A DNA stretch of 64,000 nt. Source: Liolophura sinensis (Eukaryota > Mollusca > Polyplacophora > Chitonida > Chitonidae). Position 1 is the stretch's first letter, and every line of letters starts with the position of its first letter. The notes under the pieces were generated by a model, which saw only the letters and a list, made by a program, of their open reading frames with translations, did not search any database and was not told the DNA's origin. Location: positions 16,444,017 to 16,508,016 of the forward strand of contig NC_088307.1 in NCBI RefSeq assembly GCF_032854445.1. Direction: 5' to 3'. This document shows positions 30,720-45,700 of this stretch, piece after piece. The position numbers and the translations under genes were made by a program.

Positions 30720-33700
30720 CTGAAGAAATGAAGATGAAATCTTGGGTTCAAATCACGACCTAGCCAGAGAAGAGTGTTCATTGTTATCTTAGTGTGACAA
30801 GGTGGTATATAATGCTATATTATATTACTGCCAGGCTGCAAGGAATTTACCTTCAGTCTACTGCTAGAGGCATGGACTTGAAACCCAGAGATCACTGGTT
30901 CAAATCCCCCACTGGTAAACCCTGTCATACTATGTACTGCAGGCAAAGTTGCTGGGGTGGTTTATATTGCAGACCCTGATGCTTTGGTGGATCCTGTGTA
31001 AGTTTCTTTCTCAGGGTAGTCATGAGGACATTACTAGTGAAATAATGGGTAAATGCAGAGTGGAAAATAAACACAATATACCACAGACCATCACAGAATT
31101 TCTCTTTAGTCTAAACCTAGATGCATGGACTTGAAACCCAAAGATTACTGGTTCAAATCCTCAGCTGGTGAGCCCATCATCATTAGGATAAGATGATGAC
31201 AATGTAGTTAAATTTTGGTTCTGAAATCAATGTGGAGTAATAAAAAGTGAGCAAAGTGAATGATTTTAAACACCTAGCTGGCATTTAACTTTGCGGTACC
31301 ACTTCAATGTTGTTTCTGTGCTACCGACATAAAAAACATACAATTTCAGACACAGGTTGATGTATGATTTAATAAATATAAATGTGAAGATCAACATTTC
31401 CGCCTTGTGGTCAGATGGCTGGTTGATCTCTAGTGATCAACCGTAAAACTTAACTCCCTTGCCCTATTGCAAACCTGGGTTGCCAGTGATAATCTTCCAG
31501 TCGCCCACACGAAGAGCCGCTCTCACTGTGTTGTCAAAACTGGCGTTACGGAGAGGCTGACCAGCTTTGTTACTCAGGGGATCTATATTGTGAAGAATTT
31601 CCTGACGTTGACTGGGCTTGCCTAGGCTGTCAAAGAAAAAACAATTGCTTATTAATATTTAATAAATTTACCTGTTTCAGAAGCTTGCATTTTTTCACAC
31701 ATTATCAGGATGCATACTTCATTAAGTAAGAAATAATTATTCTAGTTATCTAGTCATTATTATAGAGTAAATTTGGGAGAGATGAAATATTAGAAGGTCA
31801 CCATGGTCCAGTATCGTAACACAAGTATTTGTATAAGATTTTAGAAGTGTTAATCTTCAATGCTGCATAGAATATATATCCTTACAACGCCCTATGTAAA
31901 ATTATCCTATTAAAAGTGAAAATAACCCCCCAAAAGTATCACATGAAGGATCATTAAAAATATATATATATATATCCAAGACTTTATGATTTTTTTTTAA
32001 TTTCATCTGTTTTTCTGATTAAATAGATGATGCAGGTGAATGATATAAGTCTATGGGGGATTTTATGGACCATATTCTTAAATGTTAGATGCCAGTGATA
32101 TTTCTATATTTTTCTGGATGTTTACTAGTGTAATCTCTACTCACACACAAAAAAGAGAGCTACATGTATTATGTAACACACACAGTTTTGGATATACATG
32201 TACATAATTATGTGTAGTATCCGACAGTCTTTCTACTGATGCTTACATATTTTTTTTGTGCTCTTTCACTATAAACAGAAACATCTTAAGTTTCTGTGTG
32301 TCTTTGCACCTAAGACCTACTGTGACTTTCAACCTTACTTGTGTCTTATTCTCAAATACACTGTGTTAACATGTGCTGCCTAACAGGAATATCACACCAA
32401 AGACACCACACACTATACAATTCTCTTATGTTGTCTGATGAGTGCCTTGTGAGCAAATTAATATAATATATTAATATATATATATATATATTAATATAAC
32501 TAGTGTCTCTTACACAGACTTTCATGCGGATAATTTCACTAAAAATAACAGCTCAAACCATACAAGCCACATGCCTAACATTTGGTATGATTCCCTGAGC
32601 CAATTAAAGTGTAGTTATGGCACAGCTAACGTTGGTGAAACATCTCTTAACAGCTGTTTAAACTTTTGCCACCACCATTCACAAGAATAAGAGGGCTATA
32701 TGTCTTTCTTTACCAATTTTTTTGAATAGTTACCATTCAAACTTAAAGCACGTAATTTTTTACTATATTTTGTCCTGTGCGTAAACGCCTTGCGGAAGAG
32801 AAGTTTTGTTTAAAATGACATAGTTATCTTTGATAAAGAAAGTCATTATTATTATTATTATTATTATTATTGTAAGGTTCCTGGGTGAAGGAAACCAAGC
32901 AGAGTTGATTTTAATTATATTCCCACTTGAGATGGTTCGTTGTTCACAACTGGTGGTGCATGATTTTGATATATTTATTTATTTGTTTCATTTGTGTTTT
33001 ATGCCGTATTCAAGAATATTTCACTTATATATGTCGGGGGGTGGGGGGGGGCAGCACTATTTTGGGAGGAAAACGGGAAAAGCCTGGAGGCCGGAAACCC
33101 ACGAGAAAATGCAGGTTTGTGTGATTTTATATCCTTGCCTGATTGTTTCCCACTGGTCATGGCCGTCCAGTTTGGTTCCATTGAGAGATCCTTTAGCAAG
33201 GTTGACCAGGGTTGGATACCAGTCAGTTACATGCATTAGGCCTGTGTTAATTGTGCCAGGTTTGGTCAGGCCGTTGCCATGGACAAAGCCAACACCTTTC
33301 ATCCCTCCATCCCAAAGTGAACCCTTCCAGCCCCGGAGTGGCCAATTGTTCCCGCCTTCCAGAATTTGACCGCCATTGTCTGTAAACATATTTTTCATGC
33401 CAGCATTGTCTGTAAACATATTTTTTATGTCAACACTTAAGTTTCTCTGATAACAAATTAACAAGACTTTACTAAAACTGCTCTGAAGTGACCCAATATA
33501 AAGGTCGATGAATCAGTCAGAATCAAGCAAAATGTGTCACTTGAAGAAAGCTAAACTTCACAGTTTGTAACACAGCAAGTTTACAAAATACATTAAACAC
33601 ATTTAATAGGCTGCATGTGTTATTTCTAACAATACCAACAAAATATTTCATAGCATACATCCTTAACTTTTTTAAATCTGGCAAAAATGCAGATATATGA

Positions 33701-36700
33701 AAAAGTGTTTTACATACTACAAGTATGATTTATACCCTAAATGACCTAAAATTTCGTCCACAAATGTGCATTTTTAGAGGCCAATAAATGTCACAAAATA
33801 TTATTTTCAGTGACGAAATTGACAATTTTGCAGCAGGATATCATCCCTTGTTTCAAGCAAACCTCAAAACACCTTTCTAAAATCAACAGAACTCTCAGAA
33901 TCAGGTAAAATGGACAACTTTTTCATGGACGAAATTTATGGTCCTTTACGGTATGTACAAGTCACATGCATTTGAGCATAAAAACAGCATGAAATATCAA
34001 CCGAGGCTTTAGGTAAGCTCAGAACAACTATCTCATCCCTTCAACAGGATTTGATGTTGTCTTCATTCAGGAAATTTGTTACGCGAATGGGCCATTTCAA
34101 CATACATGAGGTCAAGGTTACAAGATAAGATGTTAAGCGAATGAGCCATGTTAAAATACAGGAGGTCAAGGTTACAAGTTAAGATGTTAAGCAAATGGGC
34201 CATGTAAAAATACAGGTAAAGGTTACAAGATTAGATGTTAAGTGAATGGGCCAGGTAAAAATACAGGCGGTCAAGGTTACAAGATAAGATGTTAAGCAAA
34301 TGGGCCATGTTAAAATACAGGAGGTCAAGGTTACAAGATAAGATGTTAAGCGAATGGGCCATGTTGAAATACAGGAGGTCAACACTACAAGATAAGATGT
34401 TAAGCAAATGGGCCATGTTAAAATACAGGGGGTCAAGGTTACAAGATAACATGTTAAGTGAATGGGCCTGGTAAAAATACAGGAGGTCAAGGTTACAAGA
34501 TAAGATGTTAAGCAAATGGGCCATGTTAAAATACAGGAGTTCAAGGTTACAAGATAAAATGTTAAGCGAATGGGCCATGTTGAAATACAGGAGGTCAACA
34601 CCACAAGATAAGATGTTAAGCAAATGGGCCATGTTAAAATACAGGGGGTCAAGGTTACAAGATAACATGTTAAGTGAATGGGCCAGGTAAAAATACAGGA
34701 GGTCAAGGTTACAATATAACCTTGTATGGCAACATAAGATGTTAAGCGAATGGGCCATGTTAAAATACAGGAGGTCAAGGTTACAAGATAACATATTAAG
34801 TGAATGGGCCTGGTAAAAATACAGGAGGTCAAGGTTACAAGATAAGATGTTAAGCAAATGGGCCATGTTAAAATACAGGAGTTCAAGGTTACAAGATAAA
34901 ATGTTAAGTGAATGGGCCATGTTAAAATACAGGAGGTCAAGGTTACAAGACTCGCACACATGTACATGACATAAAGAATGACCAACTTTATGCAGAACTA
35001 CGTTGTACCAGCTAAAACCTTATTCTCTTGACAAGCTTTTGAGACAGAAGTTAGAGTATACAACCTACCTGTAGTGAAAACCATAAAAGTGTCTTCAAAC
35101 ATGAACTTGTCCTGGAAAGCCTTAGTAATGTTTCCCACAGCTTCATCCATACATGTCACCATACCTTGACAAATAACGACAGATATAAAACCATTTATGT
35201 ATTATTTCATAACAAACCAGTATTCACAACTGCTACATAACATCCTGCTCTCTGGCCTTTCTATAAAAGTGAATGGCCCAGGTAAGTTATAAATTTGACC
35301 GTTTATAGTCGACGAAGAGTGGCGGTCTTCCATCAGCTGTATGAGAGAACAGTTAGTGGCGATAATCACCGGAAATTCACCTCTGGTGGACACCAGTGAA
35401 GACGAAACTAGTTCAACTGACCTGGTCAGTGCTCGGTGAACTACTCAAACCACTGGCCCCGGCCGGCAGATTATGAGAAGCAGGATTTAACCCAGACTGC
35501 AAATCATCAAATCTAAAGTCTAAAGGCACTTGAATTGTCACATAAAATGATTGACAATCTGATTTTACCAGCATAGGTCCTCCTGTTTTTGTCCTGTATG
35601 AAATCGTACATCTGTGTGTATTCCTCTGGCACTTCCAATGGAGAGTGAACAGCTTGGAAAGCTATGTAGAGAAAGAGTGGCTGAAAATACAGGAAAATTA
35701 TGCAAATATGTTTGTCAGATATTGAACAAGTGAACATTTGTTTTCTTTAGGCTTAATAGGCATAGGAAACAGGAGTGCCTGAGGTAAACCACTCACCTTT
35801 GGGAAGTCAAGTTACAAACTTTCTCATATTTTCTACAAATATGCACCCCATACTGACGGAAGACAGGTGGTTTTCAATGCACATTTGACTGTATGAGTGG
35901 CCACATGAGCCTAAATGATAGCTTTTGTCGTCGTGAACAGTGTGTCTAACAGAGTTCAGGAGAGAGACAACAAAAACCTCAACAGAACAAAATATCAATA
36001 AAAGCACAGGACTAAACATAGTGTTGCCCTCATTATATGTATGGCCAAGGTTAAAAGAGAGGAGGCCAAGGTTAAAAAAGAGAAAGCCAAAGTTAAAAGA
36101 TAAAATGTTAAAATTCACCTCACCTGATGATAACAACCAAGCTGTAGAGCCAACACAGATATATCCCAAAACGTGGCCAAACAAGTCTCACCTTATTTGG
36201 ATCATGGGAGTTAACCACGTCTATGGCCCGCTGAGCAAAGACATGTGTAGAGTAGTTCCCCTTGTCTTGATAATCAACTTTATCGCCGTCTCTGAAGTCG
36301 TAACCACAGTAACCTCTCTCAAGAAAAGAACAGGTGTTGTGGCCATAGTAATCCTCACTGCCGCCATAGTAACCTTTATAGGGAAACCAAACACATATAG
36401 GCAGACAGTCTATAGCAATGTTCAAAACTGGGACAAAACTTTCAAAGCCAAATTTATTTTCATATTCCACCTAGCCCCCTTCAGATGGGGCTAAAGATTT
36501 AGGGCTATCTTTCCAAATCTGAGATAAAAAAGCTCCACCTCATGAGGTAGCCAGGAGACACAGATGGTTCAATCCTGTGTCAGGTCATGTTTACTGTTCA
36601 TGCTATGACATACATGTGATTCCCTGTAATGGTCTACAGACCAAAGCGTCCACTTCATGAGGTAGCCAGGAGACACAGATGGTTCCATCCTGTGTCAGGT

Positions 36701-39700
36701 CATGTTTACTGTTCATGCTATGACATACATGTGATTCCCTGTAATGGTCTACAGACCAAAGCGTCCACCTCATGAGGTTGCCAGGAGACACAGATGGTTC
36801 CATCCTGTGTCAGGTCATGTTTACTGTTCATGCTATGACATACATGTGATTCCCTGTAATGGTCTACAGACCAAAGCGTCCACCTCATGAGGTAGCCAGG
36901 AGACACAGATGGTTCAATCCTGTGTCAAGTCAGGTTTACTGTTCATGCTATAACATACATGTATACACTGAGTCCTTATGGTTTTATGCTAAGCATCTTC
37001 ATTTTATATTTATTTATTTTAATGGAGTTTTACGCCTTATTCAAAAATATTTCACTTATACAACAGCAGCCAGCATTGTGGTAAGCACCTTCCATGGGAA
37101 ACCCAAGAGCTGGCTGACCTTCCCACATACGACCATAGAGAAAGCCAGCATGAGCTGCACCTGAACTCCCAGGGATCGCATTTGTGATAGGCACCTGGGT
37201 CGTTCTGCTATGCTAGCACACTGACCACTCAGCCACAAAAGCCCCCTGCTCATCTAATAAGTGAGAAGATGCAGATTCAACCCTGAGTCGAGTGATGCAT
37301 ACTACTGATGTTAAGAGATAATTGTGCATGGACTTAGCTACTCTAGTCCGCATATGTACGTCAAAGTCTGCACCTCATAATTGAGAGGCAGTACAGCGAC
37401 AGTACTGAGTTGGGTCATGATTGTCCATGTACCAGTTGTGTTCATGTACACCTGACCAGGATGGCCTTCATGTAAATCTGACCAAGATGGCCTTCATGTA
37501 AATCTGACCAGGATGGCCTTCATGTAAACCTGGCCAGGATGGCCTTCATGTACACCTGACCAAGATGGCCTTCATGTAAATCTGACCAGGATGGCCTTCA
37601 TGTACACCTGACCAGGATGGGCTTCATGTACACCTGACCAGGATGGCCTTCATGTACACCTGGCCAGGATGGCCTTCAGGTAAACCTGACCAGGATGGCC
37701 TTCATGTGCACCTGACCAGGATGGCCTTCACGTAAACCTGACCAAGATGGCCTTCATGTAAACCTGGCCAGGATGGCCTTCATGTACACCTGACCAAGAT
37801 GGCCTTCATGTAAACCTGACCAAGATGGCCTTCATGTACACCTGACAAAGATGGCCTTCATGTACACCTGACCAGGATGGCTTTCATGTACACCTGACCA
37901 GGATGGCCTTCACGTAAACCTGACCAAGATGGCCTTCATGTAAACCTGGCAAGGATGGCCTTCATGTACACCTGACCAAGATGGCCTTCATGTACACCTG
38001 ACCAAGATGGCCTTCATGTACACCTGACCAGGATGGCTTTCATGTACACCTGACCAGGATAGCCTTCAGGTAAACCTGACCAAGATGGCCTTCATCTAAA
38101 CCTGTCCAGGATGGCCTTCATGTAAATCTGACCAGGATGGCCTTCATGTACACCTGACCAGGATGGCCTTCACGTAAACCTGACCAAGATGGCCTTCATG
38201 TAAACCTGGCCAGGATGGCCTTCATGTACACCTGACCAAGATGGCCTTCATGTAAACCTCAGCAAGATGGCCTTCATGTACACCTGACCAGGATGGCCTT
38301 CATGTACACCTGACCAGGATGGCCTTCATGTACACCTGACCAGGATGGCCTTCATGTAAACCTGACCAAGATGGCCTTCACCTAAACCTGGACAGGAGGG
38401 CCTTCAGGTAAACCTGATCAGGATGGCCTTCATGTAAACCTGACCAGGATGGCCTTCATGTAAACCTGACCAGGATGGCCTTCAGGTAAACCTGACAAAG
38501 ATGGCCTTCATGTACACCTGACCAGGATGGCCTTTGCGTAAACCTGACCAAGATGGCCTTCATGTAAACCTGGCCAGGATGGCCTTCATGTACACCTGAC
38601 CAGGATGGCCTTCATGTAAACCTGACCAAGATGGCCTTCATGTACACCTGATCATGATGGGCTTCGTGTACACCTGACCAGAATGGCCTTCATGTACACC
38701 TGACCAGGATGGCCTTCCTGTAAACCTGACCAGGATGGCCTTCACGTAAACCTGACCAGCATGGCATTCAGGTAAACCTGACGAAGATGGTCTTCAGGTA
38801 AACCTGACCAGGATGGCCTTGATGTACACCTGACCAGGATGGCCTTCACGTAAACCTGACCAGAATGGCCTTCAGGTAAACCTGACCAGGATGGCCTTCA
38901 TGTAAACCTGACCAGGATGGCCTTCATGTAAACCTGACCAAGATGGCCTTCATGTAAACCTCAGCAAGATGGACTTCATGTACACCTGACCAGGATGGCC
39001 TTCATGTACACCTGACCAGCATGGCCTTCATGTACACCTGACCAGGATGGCCTTCATGTAAACCTGACGAAGATGGCCTTCACCTAAACCTGGCCAGGAT
39101 GGCCTTCAGGTAAACCTGACCATGATGGCCTTCATGTAAACCTGACCAGGATGACCTTCATGTAAACCTGACCAGGATGGCCTTCATGTAAACCTGACCA
39201 GGATGGCCTTCACGTAAACCTGACCAGGATGGCCTTCATGTAAACCTGACCAGGATGGCCTTCATGTAAACTTGACCAGGACGGCCTTCACATAAACCTG
39301 ACCAGGATGGCCTTCACGTAGACCTGACCAGGATGGCCTTCACGTAAACCTGACCAGGATGGCCTTCATGTAAACCTGACCAGGATGGCCTTCATGTAAA
39401 CTTGACCAGGACGGCCTTCACATAAACCTGACCAGGATGGCCTTCACGTAGACCTGACCAGGATGGCGTTCACGTACAACTGACCAGGATGGCCTTCAGG
39501 TACACCTAACCAGGATGGTCTTCATGTAAACCTGACCAGGATGGCCTTCATGTAAACCTGACCAGGATGGCCTTCATGTAAACCTGACCAAGATGGCCTT
39601 CATGTAAATCTGACCAGGATGGCCGTCATGTAAACCTGACCAGGATGGCCTTCATGTACACCTGACCAAGATGGCCTTCATGTAAACCTGACCAAGATGG

Positions 39701-42700
39701 CCTTCACGTAAACCTGGCCAAGATGGCCTTCATGTACAACTGACCAGGATGGCCTTCATGTAAACCTGACCAGGATGGCCTTCAGGTAAACCTGACCAGG
39801 ATGGCCTTCATGTACACCCGACCAGGATGGCCTTCACCTAAACCTGGCCAGGATGGCCTTCCGGTAAACCTGACCAGGATGGCCTTCATGTAAACCTGAC
39901 CAAGATGGACTTCATGTAAACCTGACCAGGATGGCCTTCATGCACACCTGACCAGGATGGCCTTCATGTAAACCTGACCAGGATGGCCTTCATGTAAATC
40001 TGAACAGGATGGCCTTCATGTACACCTGACCAGGATGGCCTTCATGTCATTTTGACCAGGATGGCCTTCATGTAAACCTGACCAGGATGGCCTTCATGTA
40101 AACCTGACCAGGATGGCCTTCATGTAAACCTGACCAGGATCGCCTTCACATAAACCTGACCAGGATGGCCTTCACGTAAACCTGACCAGGATGGCCTTCA
40201 CGTACAACTGACCAGGATGGCCTTCAGGTACACCTGACCTGGATGGCCTTCATGCAAACCTGACCAGGATGGCCTTCATGTAAACCTGACCAGGATGGCC
40301 TTCATGTAAACCTGACCAAGATGGCCTTCATGTAAATCTGACCAGGGATGGCCGTCATGTAAACCTGACCAGTATGGCCTTCATGTACACCTGACCAAGA
40401 TGGCCTTCATGTAAACCTGACGAAGATGGCCTTCACGTAAACCTGGCCAAGATGGCCTTCATGTACACCTGACCAGGATGGCCTTCACCTAAACCTGGCC
40501 AGGATGGCCATCAGGTAAACCTGACCAGGATGGCCTTCATGTAAACCTGACCAGGATGGCCTTCATGTAAACCTGACCAGGATGGCCTTCATGTAAACCT
40601 GACAAAGATGGCCTTCATGTACACCTGACCAGGATGGCCTTCACCTAAACCTGGCCAGGATGGCCTTCATGTAAACCTGACCAGGATGGCCTTCATGTAA
40701 ACCTGACCAGGATGGCCTTCATGTAAACCTGACAAAGATGGCTTTCATGTACACCTGACCAGGATGGCCTTCGCGTAAACCTGACCAAGATGGCCTTCAT
40801 GTAAACCTGGCCAGGATGGCCTTCATGTACACATGACCAGGATGGCCTTCATGTAAACCTGACCAAGATGGCCTTCATGTACACCTGACCAGGATGGGCT
40901 TCGTGTACACCTGACCAGGATGGCCATCATGTACACCTGACCAGGATGGCCTTCGAGTAAACCTGACCAGGATGGCCTTCACGTAAACCTGACCAGCATG
41001 GCATTCAGGTAAACCTGACGAAGATGGCCTTCAGGTAAACCTGACCAGGATGGCCTTCATGTACACCTGACCAGGATGGCCTTCACGTAAACCTGAAAAG
41101 AATGGCCTTTACGTAAACCTGACCAGGATGGCCTTCATGTAAACCTGACCAGCATTGCATTCAGGTAAACCTAACCAAGATGGCCTTCATGTACACCTCA
41201 CCAGGATGGCCTTCATGTAAACCTGACGAGGATGGCCTTCAGGTAAACTTGACCAGGATGGCCTTCATGTAAACCTGACCAGGATGGCCTTAACATAAAC
41301 CTGACCATGATGGCCTTCACGTAAACCTGACCATGATGGCCTTCATGTAAACCTGACCAGGATGGCCTTCATGTAAACCTGACCAGGATGGCCTTCATGT
41401 AAATCTGAACAGAATGGCCTTCATGTACACCTGACCAGGATGGCCCTCATGTAAACCTGGCCAGGATGGCCTTCAAGTAAACCTGACCAGGATGGCCTTC
41501 ATGTAAACATGACCAGGATGGCCTTCATGTAAACCTGACCAGGATGGCCTTCATGTAAACCTGGCCAGGATGGCCTTCATGTAAACCTGACCAGGATGGC
41601 CTTCACATAAACCTGACCAGGATGGCCTTCACGTAAACCTGACGAGGATGGCCTTCACGTACTACTGACCAGGATGGCCTTCAGGTACACCTGACCAGGA
41701 TGGCCTTCATGTAAACCTGACCAGGATGGCCTTCATGTACACCTGACTAGGATGACCTTCATGTAAACCTGACCAAGATGGCCTTCATGTAAATCTGACC
41801 AGGATGGCCTTCATGTAAACCTGACCAGGATGGCCTTCATGTACACCTGACCAAGATGGCCTTCATGTACACCTGACCAAGATGGCCTTCACGTAAACCT
41901 GGCCAAGATGGCCTTCATGTACACCTGACCAGGATGGCCTTCATGTAAACCTGACCAGGATGGCCTTCATGTAAACCTGACCAGGATGGCCTTCATGTAA
42001 ACCTGACAAAGATGGCTTTCATGTACACCTGACCAGGATGGCCTTCGCGTAAACCTGACCAAGATGGCCTTCATGTAAACCTGGCCAGGATGGCCTTCAT
42101 GTACACCTGACCAGGATGGCCTTCATGTAAACCTGACCAAGATGGCCTTCATGTACACCTGACCAGGATGGGCTTCGTGTACACCTGACCAGGATGGCCA
42201 TCATGTACACCTGACCAGGATGGCCTTCATGTAAACCTGACCAGGATGGCCTTCACGTAAACCTGACCAGCATGGCATTCAGGTAAACCTGACGAAGATG
42301 GCCTTCAGGTAAACCTGACCAGGATGGCCTTCATGTACACCTGACCAGGATGGCCTTCACGTCAACCTGAAAAGGATGGCCTTTACGTAAACCTGACCAG
42401 GTTGGCCTTCATGTAAACCTGACCAGCATGGCATTCAGGTAAACCTAACCAAGATGGCCTTCATGTACACCTCACCAGGATGGCCTTCATGTAAACCTGA
42501 CGAGGATGGCCTTCAGGTAAACTTGACCAGGATGGCCTTCATGTAAACCTGACCAGGATGGCCTTAACATAAACCTGACCATGATGGCCTTCACGTAAAC
42601 CTGACCATGATGGCCTTCATGTAAACCTGACCAGGATGGCCTTCATGTAAACCTGACCAGGATGGCCTTCATGTAAATCTGAACAGAATGGCCTTCATGT

Positions 42701-45700
42701 ACACCTGACCAGGATGGCCCTCATGTAAACCTGGCCAGGATGGCCTTCAAGTAAACCTGACCAGGATGGCCTTCATGTAAACCTGACCAGGATGGCCTTC
42801 ATGTAAACCTGACCAGGATGGCCTTCATGTAAACCTGGCCAGGATGGCCTTCATGTATACCTGACCAGGATAGCCTTCACATAAACCTGACCAGGATGGC
42901 CTTCACGTAAACCTGACCAGGATGGCCTTCACGTACTACTGACCAGGATGGCCTTCAGGTACACCTGACCAGGATGGCCTTCATGTAAACCTGACCAGGA
43001 TGGCCTTCATGTACACCTGACTAGGATGACCTTCATGTAAACCTGACCAAGATGGCCTTCATGTAAATCTGACCAGGATGGCCTTCATGTAAACCTGACC
43101 AGGATGGCCTTCATGTACACCTGACCAAGATGGCCTTCATGTACACCTGACCAAGATGGCCTTCACGTAAACCTGGCCAAGATGGCCTTCATGTACACCT
43201 GACCAGGATGGCCTTCATGTAAACCTGACCAGGATGGCCTTCAGGTAAACTTGACCAGGATGGCCTTCATGTAAACCTGACCAGGATGGCCTTCACATAA
43301 ACCTGACCATGATGGCCTTCACGTAAACCTGACCAGGATGGCCTTCATGTACACCTGACCAGGATGGCCTTCATGTAAACCTGACCAGGATGGCCTTCAT
43401 GTAAATCTGAACAGGATGGCCTTCATGTACACCTGACCAGGATGGCCTTCATGTAAATCTGAACAGGATGGCCTTCATGTACACCTGACCAGGATGGCCT
43501 TCATGTAAAAATGACCAGGATGGCCTTCATGTAAACCTGACCAGGATGGCCTTCACATAAACCTGACAAGGATGGCCTTCATGTACACCTGACCAGGATG
43601 GCCTTCATGTAAACCTGACCAGGATGGCCTTCATGTAAACCTGACCAGGATGGCCTTCATGTAAACCTGACCAGGATGGCCTTCATGTAAACCTGACCAG
43701 GATGGCCTTCACGTAAACCTGACCAGGATGGCCTTCACATAAACCTGACCAGGATGGCCTTCACGTAAACCTGACCAGGATGGCCTTCACGTACAACTGA
43801 CCAGGATGGCCTTCAGGTACACCTGACCAGGATGGCCTTCATGTAAACCTGACGAGGATGGCCTTCATGTAAACCTGACCAGGATGGCCTTCATGTAAAC
43901 CTGACCAAGATGGCCTTCATGTAAATCTGACCAGGATGGCCGTCATGTAAACCTGGCCAGGATGGCCTTCATGTAAACCTGACCAGGATGGCCTTCATGT
44001 AAACCTGACCAAGATGGCCTTCATGTAAATCTGACCAGGATGGCCGTCATGTAAACCTGGCCAGGATGCCCTTCATGTACACCTGACCAAGATGGCCTTC
44101 ATGTAAACCTCAGCAAGATGGCCTTCATGTACACCTGACCAGGATGGCCTTCAGGTACACCTGACCAGGATGGCCTTCATGTACACCTGACCAGGATGGC
44201 CTTCATGTAAACCTGACCAAGATGGCCTTCAGGTAAACCTGACCAGGATGGCCTTCATGTACACCTGACCAGGATGGCCTTCATGTAAACCTGACCAAGA
44301 TGGCCTTCAGGTAAACCTGACCATGATGGCCTTCATGTAAACCTGACCAGGATGGCCTTCATGTAAACCTGACCAGAATGGCCTTCAGGTAAACCTGACA
44401 AAGATGGCCTTCATGTACACCTGACCAGGATGGCCTTCGCGTAAACCTGACCAAGATGGCCTTCATGTAAACCTGGCCAGGATGGCCTTCATGTACACCT
44501 GACCAGGATGGCCTTCAAGTAAACCTGACCAAGATGGCCTTCATGTACACCTGACCAGGATGGGCTTCATGTACACCTGACCAGGATGGCCTTCATGTAC
44601 ACCTGACCAGGATGGCCTTCATGTAAACCTGACCAGGATGGCCTTCACGTAAACCTGACCAACATGGCCTTCAGGTAAACCTGACGAACATGGCCTTCAG
44701 GTAAACCTGACCAGGATGGCCTTTACGTAAACCTGACCAGGATGGCCTTCATGAAAACCTGACCAGGATGGCCTTGATGTAAACCTAACCAAGATGGCCT
44801 TCATGTACACCTGACCAGGATGGCCTTCACGTAAACCTGACCAGGATGGCCTTCAGGTAAACTTGACCAGGATGGCCTTCATGTAAACCTGACCAGGATG
44901 GCCTTCACATAAACCTGACCATGATGGCCTTCACGTAAACCTGACCATGATGGCCTTCATGTAAACCTGACCAGGATGGCCTTCATGTAAGTCTGACCAG
45001 GATGGCCGTCATGTAAACCTGACCAGGATGGCCTTCATGTACACCTGACCAGGGTGGCCTTCACGTAAACCTGACCAGGATGGCCTTCACGTAAACCTGA
45101 CCAGAATGGCCTTCAGGTAAACCTGACCAGGATGGCCTTCATGTACACCTGACCAAGATGGCCTTCATGTAAACCTGACCAGGATGGCCTTCATGTAAAC
45201 CTGACCAGGATGGCCTTCATGTAAATCTGAACAGGATGGCCTTCATGTACACCTGACCAGGATGGCCTTCATGTACACCTGACCAGGATGGCCTTCATGT
45301 AAACCTGACCAGGATGGCCTTCACGTAAACCTGACCAGGATGGCCTTCATGTAAACCTGGCCAGGATGGCCTTCATGTAAACCTGACCAGGATGGCCTTC
45401 ACATAAACCTGACCAGGATGGCCTTCACGTAAACCTGACCAGGATGGCCTTCACGTACAACTGACCAGGATGGCCTGCAGGTACACCTGACCAGGATGGC
45501 CTTCATGTAGACCTGACCAAGATGGCCTTCATGTAAACCTGACCAGGATGGCCTTCATGTAAACCTGACCAAGATGGCCTTCATGTAAATCTGACCAGGA
45601 TGGCCGTCATGTAAACCTGACCAGGATGGCCTTTATGTACACCTGACCAAGATGGCCTTCATGTAAACCTGACCAAGATGGCCTTCACGTAAACCTGGCC

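Noticed and set aside
34179-34985. 268-codon minus-strand ORF (and a 242-codon one in another frame)
   Set aside because: It runs along the 54-bp minisatellite; openness in two frames follows from the period being divisible by three. No ORF of this kind is supported in copy A.
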